The notes under the pieces: generated by a model | Databases searched by the model: none | Told to the model about the DNA's origin: nothing | What the model saw: only the letters and a program-made list of their open reading frames with translations | Part shown: piece by piece, positions 51,831-61,343 of the stretch | Layout: every line of letters starts with the position of its first letter | Position numbering within the stretch: position 1 is the first letter of the stretch | Made by a program: the position numbers and the translations under genes | NCBI GenBank assembly: GCA_028408365.1 | Contig: JAOOLD010000008.1 | Location: forward strand, 1 to 63,759 | DNA: 63,759 nucleotides | Source of the DNA: Bacteroidota bacterium | GTDB lineage: Bacteria; Bacteroidota; Bacteroidia; Flavobacteriales; BACL11 | Direction: 5' to 3'

Positions 51831-54002
51831 TTACAAGTTATCTAATATAAAATTTGTGATTTTATTGTACAAGTGAAATCTAGTGTTACCGCCATATATG
51901 CCATGATTTTTATCAGGATATATAAATAATTCAAATTCTTTATTTTCATTAACAAGAGCTGACACCATTTCATAGGTATTTTGCACATGAACATTATCAT
52001 CTGCAGTACCATGAACTAGTAAATATTTTCCTTTTAGACTAGAAACAAAATTTATTGGAGAGTTTTGATCATATCCATCAGAATTAAGAACGGGCTTACT
52101 CATGTATCTTTCAGTATAAATATTGTCATAAAATCTCCAATTTGTTACCGGAGCTATAGCTACTGAAAGATCAAAGATTGAACCTCCTTTAGTTATTGCT
52201 AAACTTGATAAGTAACCCCCATAACTCCAGCCTTGAATACCTATTCTTTTTTCATCAACATAATTAGATTTAGAAAAAAACTTTGCTGCATCTACGATAT
52301 CAATAGTTTCATACTTACCTAAATTTTTGTAAGTGACCTTTCTAAAACTAGCACCTTTGCCACCTGTACCTCTATTGTCAACTGACACAATAATAATTCC
52401 ATTTTGACTTAAGTACTGATGCCACAAAAAATCATTTCCTTCCCATTTATCCAAAACCTCTTTAGATCCTGGACCACCGTAAACAAACATCATAAGAGGG
52501 TATTTTTTATTTTCATCAAATTTAGTGGGTTTAATTATCCAAGCATCTAGCTCTGTATTATCTGTTTGAATTTTAAAAAACTCCTTTTTGTTCAATTTAT
52601 ATTTACTTAACTTATCAATAAGTATTTGATTGTTTTCAAAAATCATTATTTCACTACCATCAGCTTTATTTAGGGAAATTTGATTTGGTCGGTTAGCATT
52701 AGAGTAGTAATTAATATAGTTTTTTAATGAATGAGAAAAAATAGCATCATTGAAACCTAATTTCGTTGATATTTTTTCTTTAAAATCATATTCAATATCT
52801 AAGCTGAATAATGATTGTGTTTCTGTACCCTCTTCGTTTGAGCTGTAGTACAATTTCATTAAATCACTATCAAAACCATAAATTTCTTTGATTTCCCAAT
52901 TGCCTTTTGTTAACTGAGATTCAAAACCTTCTAAGTTCTTAAGATATGCATGATAATATCCATCTTTTTCTGAAATCCATATAAAATGGTTTTCATTAAA
53001 GAATTCTAATTCATTTTTTATTTCGATGTAGCATGAGTCGTTCTCTGAAAATAAAATTTCAGTTTGTAAATTCTCGTAATTTAAAACTATGAAGTCTAAA
53101 TTATTTTGAAGTCGATTTAATCCATAAAAAATTAGCTTATTTGATGTGAATGTCCAAAAAAATCTAGGTATGTACTCATAATCTTTTTCTGTATAAATAA
53201 ATTTTGTTTTATTCTCTTCTAGATCATATGTATAAAGATTAACAACAGAGTTGTCTTCACCAGCTTTAGGGTATTTAAATGTCTTTGAAGATGGATATAG
53301 TTGTCCTTTAAAAATGTCCATTGAAAAAGTGTTAACATTTTCTTCGTCAAATTTTAAATAAGCAATTTTTTTTCCATCTGGACTCCACTGGTAGGCTTGA
53401 ACTAATCCAAATTCTTCTTCATAAACCCAATCTGATGAACCATTTATTATTGAATTTTTTTTGCCATCGCTGGTAATTTTTTTGAAGCTGTTTGTTTTAC
53501 CTTTAAGTATGTTTTGGATTTCATTTATATAAATGTTGTTTTCAAAAGTGAATGAAACAAATTTTTCGTCAGGTGAGAATGATAAGTTTTGAATTTTTTC
53601 ATCAAAAACATCGTAAATTTTATCATTCTGAATATCATATAATAAACACTTTGATTTGTAGCTATAGCGATATATGCTTTCTCTGTCTGTTTCGATAATC
53701 AAATAATTTTCTTGGTGAGAAAATTTATAGGATCTAATCCTATTTTTTAGCTTAAATTTCCGACTATCGAAAATAACTAGCTCTTTTTTTCCGTTGGTAA
53801 AAGAATACTTTATAATTTGTTGTAGTTCTTTGTTACTTTCTAATCTTGTGAAGCTGTCAGAATTTTTTAAAACTTTAATCTTGCCGAAATTTCTTTGTGA
53901 GAAAGAATAATTTTTCCAAATCTCCTCAATTGTAATATTTTCTTGAGATTTTAATATTATAAAAGAAAATGAGAAAGTAAAAATTAAAAATAATCGTTTC
54001 AA
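51831..54002 (-). CDS. secreted S9 family peptidase, DPP-IV type
   Basis: A 723-residue serine peptidase that removes N-terminal dipeptides, preferably X-Pro. It has a signal peptide (1-19, ending LKSQ), an eight-bladed propeller (about 30-470, with GSSDWVYEEEFG as in DPP4, whose Glu pair binds the peptide N-terminus) and an alpha/beta hydrolase domain with nucleophile S593 (GWSYGGYLSS), the Asp in GTADDNVH and the His in DKNHGIYGG. The start is TTG at 54002; the divergent glcD-like ATG is only 17 nt away. It heads a four-gene operon with the POT transporter and two thioredoxin-fold genes. Confidence 0.93.
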   Translation of the reverse strand: MKRLFLIFTFSFSFIILKSQENITIEEIWKNYSFSQRNFGKIKVLKNSDSFTRLESNKELQQIIKYSFTNGKKELVIFDSRKFKLKNRIRSYKFSHQENYLIIETDRESIYRYSYKSKCLLYDIQNDKIYDVFDEKIQNLSFSPDEKFVSFTFENNIYINEIQNILKGKTNSFKKITSDGKKNSIINGSSDWVYEEEFGLVQAYQWSPDGKKIAYLKFDEENVNTFSMDIFKGQLYPSSKTFKYPKAGEDNSVVNLYTYDLEENKTKFIYTEKDYEYIPRFFWTFTSNKLIFYGLNRLQNNLDFIVLNYENLQTEILFSENDSCYIEIKNELEFFNENHFIWISEKDGYYHAYLKNLEGFESQLTKGNWEIKEIYGFDSDLMKLYYSSNEEGTETQSLFSLDIEYDFKEKISTKLGFNDAIFSHSLKNYINYYSNANRPNQISLNKADGSEIMIFENNQILIDKLSKYKLNKKEFFKIQTDNTELDAWIIKPTKFDENKKYPLMMFVYGGPGSKEVLDKWEGNDFLWHQYLSQNGIIIVSVDNRGTGGKGASFRKVTYKNLGKYETIDIVDAAKFFSKSNYVDEKRIGIQGWSYGGYLSSLAITKGGSIFDLSVAIAPVTNWRFYDNIYTERYMSKPVLNSDGYDQNSPINFVSSLKGKYLLVHGTADDNVHVQNTYEMVSALVNENKEFELFIYPDKNHGIYGGNTRFHLYNKITNFILDNL

Positions 54003-54007
54003 AGACG

Positions 54008-54015
54008 TAAATTTG
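54008..54015 (+). promoter_or_regulatory. -7 promoter box of the FAD-linked oxidase (TAAATTTG)
   Basis: Perfect TAnnTTTG match, 4 nt (aatc) before the ATG at 54020, inside the 17-nt gap to the divergent peptidase. Confidence 0.55.
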
Positions 54016-54019
54016 AATC

Positions 54020-55420
54020 ATGAAATATAAGAAAATTACTAATAGTGATATTACTTTTTTTATTAAAACATTATCTGAGGAAAATGTTTTTTGTTCTGAA
54101 GTAGATTTAAAAAAATATAGTCATGATGAAACTGAAGATTTATCTTATTTGCCAGAAATAGTTTTGAAGCCCTGTAGTACAAAAGAAATTTCAGAGTGTC
54201 TAAAATATTGTAACAAGCAAAATATTCCAGTTACTGCATGTGGTGCTAGAACTGGTCTTAGTGGCGGATCAATTCCTTTACACGGGGGAGTCGCGTTGAG
54301 TGTCGAAAATTTAAATAAGATAATTTCAATCGATAAAGAGAACTTGCAAGCTACTGTTGAATCAGGCGTAATCAATCAAAATTTTAAATCAGAAGTAGAA
54401 AAATCAGGATTATTTTACCCTCCTGATCCTGCTAGCTTGGGAAGTTGTATGTTGGGAGGCAATGTTGCAGAAAATTCTGGAGGTCCCAAGGCTTTAAAAT
54501 ATGGAGTTACAAGAGACTATGTTTTAAACCTTGAAGTTGTATTGGCTGATGGTTCAATTATTTGGACAGGTGCAAATGTTTTAAAAAATGCTACTGGGTA
54601 TAGTTTCACAGATTTAATAGTAGGAAGCGAAGGTACACTTGCAGTGATCACTAAAATAGTTTTTAAACTAATAGCTCTTCCACCAAAAAGTGCAACAATG
54701 CTAATTCCATTTAAATCTGCTAAGGATGCATGTAAATCTGTTTCGATTATTTTTAATAGTGGTATTGTCCCATGTGCGCTTGAGTTTATGGAGAGAGATG
54801 CCCTTTTGTTAGCTGTAGAATATTCACAAAACACAATAATAGTAGAGGATGATGAAAAAGCACATTTACTAATTGAAGTTGACGGTGATAATATGAATTC
54901 AATTTTTAGTGTATTTGAAAATATAAGTAAACTGCTTTCTCAATTTAATCTTGGTGAAATAAAAATTGCAGAAACTTATAAAGAAAAAGAAAAAATTTGG
55001 AAACTAAGGAGATTAGTTGGCGAAGCAGTAAAAAAGCATTCAATTTACAAGGAAGAGGATACCGTTGTTCCAAGATTTCAGCTTCCAAAACTTTTGCTCG
55101 GGGTAAAAGAAATTGGAAAAAAGTATAACTTCAGATCAATATGTTATGGTCATGCCGGTGATGGAAATTTACATGTTAATATTTTAAAAGAAAATAGTTC
55201 TGATGAATTCTGGAACAATAATGTGAAGTTAGCAATAAGAGAAATTTTTAAATTAACTAAATTTTTAGGTGGAACAATCAGCGGGGAGCATGGCATAGGG
55301 CTAGTACAAAAAGAATATCTAGATATAGTTTTTGGAACAAAAATGATAAGTCTACATAAAGAGATAAAAAAAGTTTTTGATCCGAATGGTATACTTAACC
55401 CTGGAAAAATTTTTGATTAA
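54020..55420 (+). CDS. FAD-binding oxidoreductase, GlcD / D-lactate dehydrogenase type
   Basis: A 466-residue flavoenzyme oxidising a 2-hydroxy acid such as glycolate or D-lactate. The PCMH-type FAD domain spans about 35-215 (TACGARTGLSGGSIPLHGGV, PPDPASLGSCMLGGNVAENSGGP, KNATGYSFTDLIVGSEGTLAV); the C-terminal cap carries CYGHAGDGNLHVNIL and ISGEHGIGLVQKEYL, whose His/Glu residues form the metal and active site. No GlcE or GlcF genes flank it, so it is more like single-gene D-2-hydroxyacid dehydrogenases; the substrate is unproven. Confidence 0.9.
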   Translation: MKYKKITNSDITFFIKTLSEENVFCSEVDLKKYSHDETEDLSYLPEIVLKPCSTKEISECLKYCNKQNIPVTACGARTGLSGGSIPLHGGVALSVENLNKIISIDKENLQATVESGVINQNFKSEVEKSGLFYPPDPASLGSCMLGGNVAENSGGPKALKYGVTRDYVLNLEVVLADGSIIWTGANVLKNATGYSFTDLIVGSEGTLAVITKIVFKLIALPPKSATMLIPFKSAKDACKSVSIIFNSGIVPCALEFMERDALLLAVEYSQNTIIVEDDEKAHLLIEVDGDNMNSIFSVFENISKLLSQFNLGEIKIAETYKEKEKIWKLRRLVGEAVKKHSIYKEEDTVVPRFQLPKLLLGVKEIGKKYNFRSICYGHAGDGNLHVNILKENSSDEFWNNNVKLAIREIFKLTKFLGGTISGEHGIGLVQKEYLDIVFGTKMISLHKEIKKVFDPNGILNPGKIFD

Positions 55421-55438
55421 TTTTAAACTTTATAACTC

Positions 55439-55446
55439 TATATTTG
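55439..55446 (+). promoter_or_regulatory. promoter of hisS-hutH (TATATTTG, -33 TTG)
   Basis: TAnnTTTG match 16 nt before the hisS ATG, with TTG at 55413-55415, 23 nt upstream. Confidence 0.6.
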
Positions 55447-55462
55447 TGTAAATACTTAAGAT

Positions 55463-56818
55463 ATGAATGTTAAACCAAAGCTACCTAAGGGTTTTAGAGA
55501 TTTTGATTCAAAAACTTTAGAAAAAAGAGAATATATAATTAAGATAATTTCTGATGTTTTCAAATCTTATTCATTCCAAAAAATAGAAACTCCATCTGTT
55601 GAAAGTATAGATACGTTAAGTGGAAAATACGGTGTTGAAGCTGATAGACTTATTTTTAAAATTCTCAATTCTGGAAATTATTTATCAGACTATGATTTAA
55701 GTAATAATGCTGATTACAAAGAGCTGACTCGATTTATTTCAAAAAAGGCATTAAGATATGATCTTACAGTTCCACTTGCAAGATATATTTCACTAAATAT
55801 CAATAATATTTCCTTTCCATTTAAACGATATCAGATGCAAAATGTTTGGAGAGCTGATAAGCCTCAAAAAGGTAGATTTAGAGAATTTATGCAATGTGAT
55901 GCTGATATAATTGGTTCAAAAAATTTAATAAATGAGTATGAACTCATTAGAATTTATGATAAAGTATTTGAGAAATTAAATTTAGCAGGTACTATAATTT
56001 CAATCAATAGCAGAAAAATTTTAACTGCTGTAGCAAGTAAACTTAATGTTGAAGATAAATTTAGTGAGTTTGTTATTTTACTCGATAAGTACGACAAAAT
56101 AGGTAAAATAAAGTTTATTGAAGAGTTAAAAAACTTTAATATTTCAAAAGATGACTCAGATTTTTTAATAAAAATTATAGAAAATCCTGACATAGATTAC
56201 ATAAAGAGTTACTTGTCTGAATTTGGAATTAGTTCTGAGGGCTTTGATGACTGTAAGTATATTTTTGAAAAATTAAAATTAACCTCAAACTTTTGTGAAA
56301 TTAAGTTTGATTTTAAATTAGCGAGAGGTCTTGACTATTATACAGGCACAATATTTGAAGTTGAAAATTCCAAAGTCAAGATAGGAGCATTGGGGGGTGG
56401 TGGAAGATATGATAATCTCACCTCAATATTTGGAAATAATGAATTAAGTGGAGTAGGTATTTCATTTGGTCTTGACAGGATATATTATTGTCTTAGTGAG
56501 CTAAGTTTATTTAAATCTTCAAATGATTTAAATAAAACTTTGTTTTTAAATTTTGGAGAGCGAGAGTTAAATTATAATTTAAAAGTATTAGATATTTTCA
56601 GAGATTCTGGTATATCTGCAACCATATATGCCGATTTTTCAAAAATCAAAAAGCAGATGAATTACGCTAATAACTTAAATTACAAATTTGTGGTTATTTG
56701 CGGTGAAAATGAAGTTAAGAGTAAGATGGTTACTATAAAAAATATGATAACTGGAAATCAAATAACTGACAAGTTAGAAAAAATAATAAAGCTAATATTA
56801 AGTGAAAAAACAGATTGA
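55463..56818 (+). CDS. hisS: histidyl-tRNA synthetase
   Basis: A 451-residue class II synthetase that charges the tRNA-His encoded 6 kb upstream. Motif 1 lies near 30-60, motif 2 in QNVWRADKPQKGRFREFMQCDAD, the histidine-specific signature LARGLDYYTGTIFEV and motif 3 SGVGISFGLDRI are present, followed by the anticodon domain. The promoter is at 55439-55446. hutH starts within the last codons (17 nt overlap). Confidence 0.97.
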   Translation: MNVKPKLPKGFRDFDSKTLEKREYIIKIISDVFKSYSFQKIETPSVESIDTLSGKYGVEADRLIFKILNSGNYLSDYDLSNNADYKELTRFISKKALRYDLTVPLARYISLNINNISFPFKRYQMQNVWRADKPQKGRFREFMQCDADIIGSKNLINEYELIRIYDKVFEKLNLAGTIISINSRKILTAVASKLNVEDKFSEFVILLDKYDKIGKIKFIEELKNFNISKDDSDFLIKIIENPDIDYIKSYLSEFGISSEGFDDCKYIFEKLKLTSNFCEIKFDFKLARGLDYYTGTIFEVENSKVKIGALGGGGRYDNLTSIFGNNELSGVGISFGLDRIYYCLSELSLFKSSNDLNKTLFLNFGERELNYNLKVLDIFRDSGISATIYADFSKIKKQMNYANNLNYKFVVICGENEVKSKMVTIKNMITGNQITDKLEKIIKLILSEKTD

Positions 56819-58328
56819 TAATACAAAACTAGCCTATATTGATATAAAGGACATCATTGACAATAAAAAATCAATCAATTTGTCAAAAAAAACAGTCAAT
56901 TTGATTTCAAAAAGCAGAGCATTTTTGGATAGTAAAATCTCAAATAATGATCAAATTATCTATGGAGTTAACACTGGTTTTGGTTCTCTAAGAAACAAAA
57001 TAATATCTAAAAATGAGCTTGTACTTTTACAAAATAATTTAATAGTTTCTCATGCCTGTGGTACAGGAAAATACGTTCCAAAATCAATAGTAAAGTTGAT
57101 GATATTATTAAAAATTAAATCTCTTTCAATGGGGTACTCTGCTGTTTCGTTAGAAGTTGTTGAATTACTTACTCAAATGTTCAATAAAAATATTTTACCA
57201 GTAATTTATACTCAAGGTAGCCTTGGAGCATCTGGTGATCTTGCACCCTTGGCTCACCTATCGCTACCATTAATTGAGATGGGGGAGGTTTATGAAAGTG
57301 AATCCGCTGAAAATTTTAATAAAATAAGTTCCGTAAACAGTTTTAAAAAACATGGTTTATCCGCACTAAAACTTCGACCTAAAGATGGATTAGCTTTATT
57401 AAATGGAACACAATTTATGTCTGCATATGGTATTTGGTCACTAATCAATTGTGATAGAATTTTAATTCTATCTGATTTAATTGCATCTATTTCTCTTGAT
57501 GCATTTAATTGTAGAATTGATCCTTTTGATATAAGTGTGAGTGAGGCTAGACCTCACAAAGGACATTTGAATACAATAAAAAATATTAACAAATTTTTAG
57601 AAAAAAGTGAAATTGTTCAAATTAGCAGTAAGGACATTCAAGATCCTTATTCATTTAGATGCATTCCTCAAGTTCATGGTGCTAGCAAGGATGCGTTTAA
57701 TCACGTTAAAGATGTTGTACATACTGAAATTAATTCTGTAACAGATAATCCTCTAGTATTTTCGAATGAAGATAAAGTAATTTCTGCTGGTAATTTTCAT
57801 GGTCAATCACTTGCTTTAGCATTTGACTACTTGTCTATGGCTATTTCAGAAATAGGGTCGATTTCTGAGAGAAGAATTTTTAAATTAATTTCTGGGGAAA
57901 GAGATTTACCTGCTTTTCTTATTGATAACGCTGGCTTAAATTCAGGTTTTATGATTACACAATATACAGCTGCGAGTATAGTCAATCAAAATAAACAATT
58001 ATCTTTTCCAAACTCAGTTGACTCAATAGTATCATCTAACGGACAAGAGGATCATGTTAGTATGGGAGCTAATTCCGCAACTAAACTTTATGAAATTATA
58101 GAAAATACTAAAACTATTTTAGCAATTGAACTATTAGTTGCTTGCCAAGGCTTGGAGATAAGAATTCAAAATAAAGGAATAAAAACTTCGCCATTTAATA
58201 TGAAGCTATTAGAAAGTTTTAGAAAAGAGATTCCATTTGTTAAACAGGATTGTGTGATGAAAGAATTAATTTCAAATTCTGAAAAATTTTTAAATAAATT
58301 TGATATTGACTTTAGTTATTTTTTGTAA
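56802..58328 (+). CDS. hutH: histidine ammonia-lyase
   Basis: A 508-residue enzyme of the aromatic amino acid ammonia-lyase family that deaminates histidine to urocanate. The MIO prosthetic group forms from A143-S144-G145 (GSLGASGDLAPLAHL); other matches are YGVNTGFG, SHACGTGK, QDPYSFRCIPQVHGAS and TDNPLVF, which fit true HutH better than the flavobacterial tyrosine ammonia-lyases that have GGVGASGDLVQLSHL. The start is GTG at 56802, overlapping hisS by 17 nt. No other hut genes are visible. Its end overlaps DUF4159 by 17 nt in convergent orientation. Confidence 0.93.
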   Translation: MKKQIDNTKLAYIDIKDIIDNKKSINLSKKTVNLISKSRAFLDSKISNNDQIIYGVNTGFGSLRNKIISKNELVLLQNNLIVSHACGTGKYVPKSIVKLMILLKIKSLSMGYSAVSLEVVELLTQMFNKNILPVIYTQGSLGASGDLAPLAHLSLPLIEMGEVYESESAENFNKISSVNSFKKHGLSALKLRPKDGLALLNGTQFMSAYGIWSLINCDRILILSDLIASISLDAFNCRIDPFDISVSEARPHKGHLNTIKNINKFLEKSEIVQISSKDIQDPYSFRCIPQVHGASKDAFNHVKDVVHTEINSVTDNPLVFSNEDKVISAGNFHGQSLALAFDYLSMAISEIGSISERRIFKLISGERDLPAFLIDNAGLNSGFMITQYTAASIVNQNKQLSFPNSVDSIVSSNGQEDHVSMGANSATKLYEIIENTKTILAIELLVACQGLEIRIQNKGIKTSPFNMKLLESFRKEIPFVKQDCVMKELISNSEKFLNKFDIDFSYFL

Positions 58329-58974
58329 AGACAAAATCTAAAATATTTGCTCCCATCTTTAAGGCTTTTTCTCTAGTCTTTTCTGAATTATTATGAACTT
58401 CTTGATCTTCCCACCCATCACCAAGATCTGATTCATATGTGTAAAGTATTATCATTCTTTTTTCATTGTAAATCGCAAAAGCTTCAGCGTTTTTACCGTC
58501 ATGCTGATGAATTTTTGGCAGACCATCACTGAAATCATATTTACCATTAAAAATTAAATGATTTCTTTTCAGTGATATCAGCTCCTTATTAGGAAAAATT
58601 AATTTTAATTCATCTCTAATAAACTTATCCATGCCATAATTATCATCAATATGTAAAAACCCTCCTGCTAGTAAATATTTTTTTAATACTTCTCTTTCTG
58701 ATTCAGTAAATTTTATATTTCCATGACCTGTTGCATAAACGTAAGGGTATCCATAAATATCACTTGATTTAAGCTCTACATAATCATATTCTTCAATAAT
58801 GTTAGTCCCAATATTTTTATTGCAAAATTTAATCAAATTGTTTAATGATGAAGGATTTGAGTACCAGTCACCACCACCACTATATTTCAATGAAGCCAAT
58901 TTATATGAATTTTGACATACAAGATTGTTAAAAGATAATAACATGATAATATATATGAAAAAAATACGCATCAT
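58312..58974 (-). CDS. DUF4159 domain protein, exported
   Basis: A 220-residue protein with a signal peptide (1-20, ending NNLVCQ) and a DUF4159 domain (ASLKYSGGGDWYSNPSSL, then YVYATGHGNIKFTESE, GGFLHIDDNYGMDKFI, IFNGKYDFSDGLPKIHQHDG). DUF4159 resembles glutamine amidotransferase-like/ThuA folds by its pattern; no catalytic role is established. In other Bacteroidota a rsmE-DUF4159 pairing also occurs. The ATG overlaps the rsmE stop by 4 nt. Confidence 0.87.
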   Translation of the reverse strand: MMRIFFIYIIMLLSFNNLVCQNSYKLASLKYSGGGDWYSNPSSLNNLIKFCNKNIGTNIIEEYDYVELKSSDIYGYPYVYATGHGNIKFTESEREVLKKYLLAGGFLHIDDNYGMDKFIRDELKLIFPNKELISLKRNHLIFNGKYDFSDGLPKIHQHDGKNAEAFAIYNEKRMIILYTYESDLGDGWEDQEVHNNSEKTREKALKMGANILDFVFTKNN

Positions 58975-59669
58975 TTTTGAAAAGATTTAACCAAACTTGC
59001 TATAAAAATTCCAGCAGTTTCAGTTCTCAATATAGCTTCACCGAAGCTTATTGGAGTAAAACCATTATTAGCAGCTAAATTAATTTCTTTTTTGTCAAAA
59101 TCACCTTCAGGACCGATCAAGCAATTAATTGCTTTATTAGCTTTAGAGCAAATGATTTTTTTTAAATTAATACTGCTATCGCAATGGGCAATATACTTAT
59201 CACCATTGATTTTATTGCTAAATATTTTATCGAATTTAATTGGCTCGTGAAGTTTTGGTAAATAATGTCTTTTAGATTGCTTAAGTGCAGATATTAAAAT
59301 ATTCTTACATCTTTTAATATTAATTTTTTTTCTTTCACTGTTGATGCAAAATATGGGTATTATATTGTCTATTCCTATTTCAGTTGACTTCTCTAGAAAC
59401 CATTCAAATCTTTTTGAATTTTTTGTTGGAGCAATATAAATGTTTAGCTCATAGTTGTGAAGTTTTTTCTTCTTTATAATTCTTTTAATTAGAACATTAA
59501 CTTCATTATTATTAACTTTTATGACTTCTCCAATTTGGTGATTACCATTACCGTCAGTGAAATCTAATAAATCTCCTTCTTTTTTTCTTAGAACTTTTAT
59601 AACATGCTTTGATTCATCTTTTGAAAGAAGAAAATTTTTCTTTGTTGATTCATTAAAAAATAGTTGCAT
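58971..59669 (-). CDS. rsmE: 16S rRNA (uracil1498-N3)-methyltransferase RsmE
   Basis: A 232-residue SPOUT methyltransferase. An N-terminal PUA-like domain (QLFFNESTKKNFLLSKDESKHVIKVLRKKEGD) is followed by the knotted SAM domain with EWFLEKSTEIGIDNIIP, CINSERKK, ALKQSKRHYLPKLHEP, CLIGPEGDFDKKEI and SFGEAILRTETAGI. It is the second gene after pckA on the minus strand (17 nt gap). Confidence 0.95.
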   Translation of the reverse strand: MQLFFNESTKKNFLLSKDESKHVIKVLRKKEGDLLDFTDGNGNHQIGEVIKVNNNEVNVLIKRIIKKKKLHNYELNIYIAPTKNSKRFEWFLEKSTEIGIDNIIPIFCINSERKKINIKRCKNILISALKQSKRHYLPKLHEPIKFDKIFSNKINGDKYIAHCDSSINLKKIICSKANKAINCLIGPEGDFDKKEINLAANNGFTPISFGEAILRTETAGIFIASLVKSFQK

Positions 59670-59686
59670 TTAAAGAAATTGACTTT

Positions 59687-61288
59687 TTATTTTGGGACTG
59701 GACCAGATTCTAAAATTTCAGTGTTTGCGTGATTGGCAAATTTTTCGAAATTTTTAATGAATGCTTTAGCAAGTTCATTAGCCTTTTTATCGTACTTATC
59801 TTTGTCAGCCCATGTATTTCTTGGAGATAAAATTTCAGATGGAACACCACTGCAACTTTCTGGCATTCTTATACCAAAGATTGAGTGTTTATTAAATTCA
59901 ACTTTTTCAAGCTCACCATTTAATGCAGCACTGATCATTGATCTAGTGTATGAAAGTTTAATTCTTTTACCTTGACCATACTCACCACCTGACCAACCTG
60001 TGTTAACTAACCACACATTAACGTTAGTATTTTTCATCTTTTCTCCCAACATTTCAGCATATTTTGTGGGGTGTAGTGGCATAAATGGTGCTCCAAAGCA
60101 AGCAGAAAATGTTGTTTGAGGTTCATCAATACCTGTCTCAGTACCTGCAACTTTTGCAGTATAGCCAGAGATAAAATGATACATTGCTTGACCTTTACTA
60201 AGTTTTGATATAGGAGGAAGAACGCCAAAGGCATCAGCTGTTAAGAAGAAAATATTTTTAGGATTTTTTCCTACTGAGGGTACAGCAATGTTACTAATAT
60301 GTTCAATTGGGTATGAAACTCTTGTGTTTTCTGTAATTTCAGTATTTGAGAAGTCTACTATATTTGAATTGCCTTGGAAACCGATATTTTCTAGCAATGC
60401 CCCCAGTTTTATTGCATTAAATATATCAGGTTCTTTTTCTTCAGATAAGTCAATGCATTTTGCATAACAACCCCCTTCAAAATTGAAAATTGAATCATCG
60501 TCCCATCCATGTTCATCGTCTCCAATTAATTTTCTGTTAGAATCCGCACTTAAAGTTGTTTTTCCAGTACCTGAAAGCCCAAAAAATATTGCTGTATCAC
60601 CTTCTTTTCCAGTATTTGCGCTACAGTGCATGGACAAAACATCGTGATCATGTGGTAAAATAAAATTCAGAGCAGAAAAGATACCTTTTTTAATTTCTCC
60701 AGTGTAGCCTGTACCTCCTATGATAATAATTTTCTTAGTAAAATTGATAACAGCAAAGTTTTTTTGTCTTGTACCATCTACTTTAGGATCAGCTTCAAAG
60801 CCTGGAGCGTTCAAAATAGTCCAATCAATTTTGTGTTTTTTTTCATCTTTTGAAGGTCTAAGAAACATATTTAAAGCAAATAGGTTACTCCAAGCATATT
60901 CGTTAACAACTCTAATATTTAACTTATATTTTTCATTTGCACAAGCAAAGGAATCTCTTACAAACAACTCATCTCTTTTGTTTAAATAATCACATACTTT
61001 TTGTTGTAGTAAATCAAATTTTTCTGATTTAAATGGTTTATTAATATCTCCCCACCAAATATGATCTTTGGTGTTTTCATCTTCTACAATAAATCTATCT
61101 TCAGGAGATCTACCAGTAAATTTGCCAGTATTAATTGAAATTGCATTTGTTGAAGTTAATTTAGCCTGCTTCTTTTTTACAGATATTTCAGATAATTGTT
61201 TGGATGAAAAATTAAATTTGATGTTTGAGTTAAGAATACCTATGCTAGATAGTTGTTTGGAATATGAATCTTGAGAATTTTCACTCAT
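59687..61288 (-). CDS. pckA: phosphoenolpyruvate carboxykinase (ATP)
   Basis: A 533-residue enzyme converting oxaloacetate and ATP to phosphoenolpyruvate for gluconeogenesis. The phosphate-binding P-loop GLSGTGKT, the kinase-1a-like IGDDEHGWDDDSIFNFEGGCYAK (metal ligands), the arginine-bearing FTGRSPEDRF and NTGWSGGEYGQGKRI are all present, matching the ATP-type family. A TAACTTTG box lies 20 nt upstream of the ATG. Together with amino acid catabolic genes (rocD, hutH) and peptide import it fits a peptide-fed, gluconeogenic cell. Confidence 0.97.
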   Translation of the reverse strand: MSENSQDSYSKQLSSIGILNSNIKFNFSSKQLSEISVKKKQAKLTSTNAISINTGKFTGRSPEDRFIVEDENTKDHIWWGDINKPFKSEKFDLLQQKVCDYLNKRDELFVRDSFACANEKYKLNIRVVNEYAWSNLFALNMFLRPSKDEKKHKIDWTILNAPGFEADPKVDGTRQKNFAVINFTKKIIIIGGTGYTGEIKKGIFSALNFILPHDHDVLSMHCSANTGKEGDTAIFFGLSGTGKTTLSADSNRKLIGDDEHGWDDDSIFNFEGGCYAKCIDLSEEKEPDIFNAIKLGALLENIGFQGNSNIVDFSNTEITENTRVSYPIEHISNIAVPSVGKNPKNIFFLTADAFGVLPPISKLSKGQAMYHFISGYTAKVAGTETGIDEPQTTFSACFGAPFMPLHPTKYAEMLGEKMKNTNVNVWLVNTGWSGGEYGQGKRIKLSYTRSMISAALNGELEKVEFNKHSIFGIRMPESCSGVPSEILSPRNTWADKDKYDKKANELAKAFIKNFEKFANHANTEILESGPVPK

Positions 61289-61308
61289 AAATGTAATATA
61301 TAAGCGTA

Positions 61309-61316
61309 CAAAGTTA
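61309..61316 (-). promoter_or_regulatory. -7 promoter box of pckA (TAACTTTG)
   Basis: TAnnTTTG match on the minus strand, 20 nt from the pckA ATG; no -33 TTG at normal spacing. Confidence 0.45.
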
Positions 61317-61343
61317 AAGCAAAAAAAATAAGAGTTTAAAAAA

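Noticed and set aside
56802-58328. Tyrosine ammonia-lyase instead of HutH
   Set aside because: The MIO neighbourhood GSLGASGDLAPLAHL and the CIPQVHGAS segment match histidine lyases; the flavobacterial tyrosine lyase has GGVGASGDLVQLSHL.
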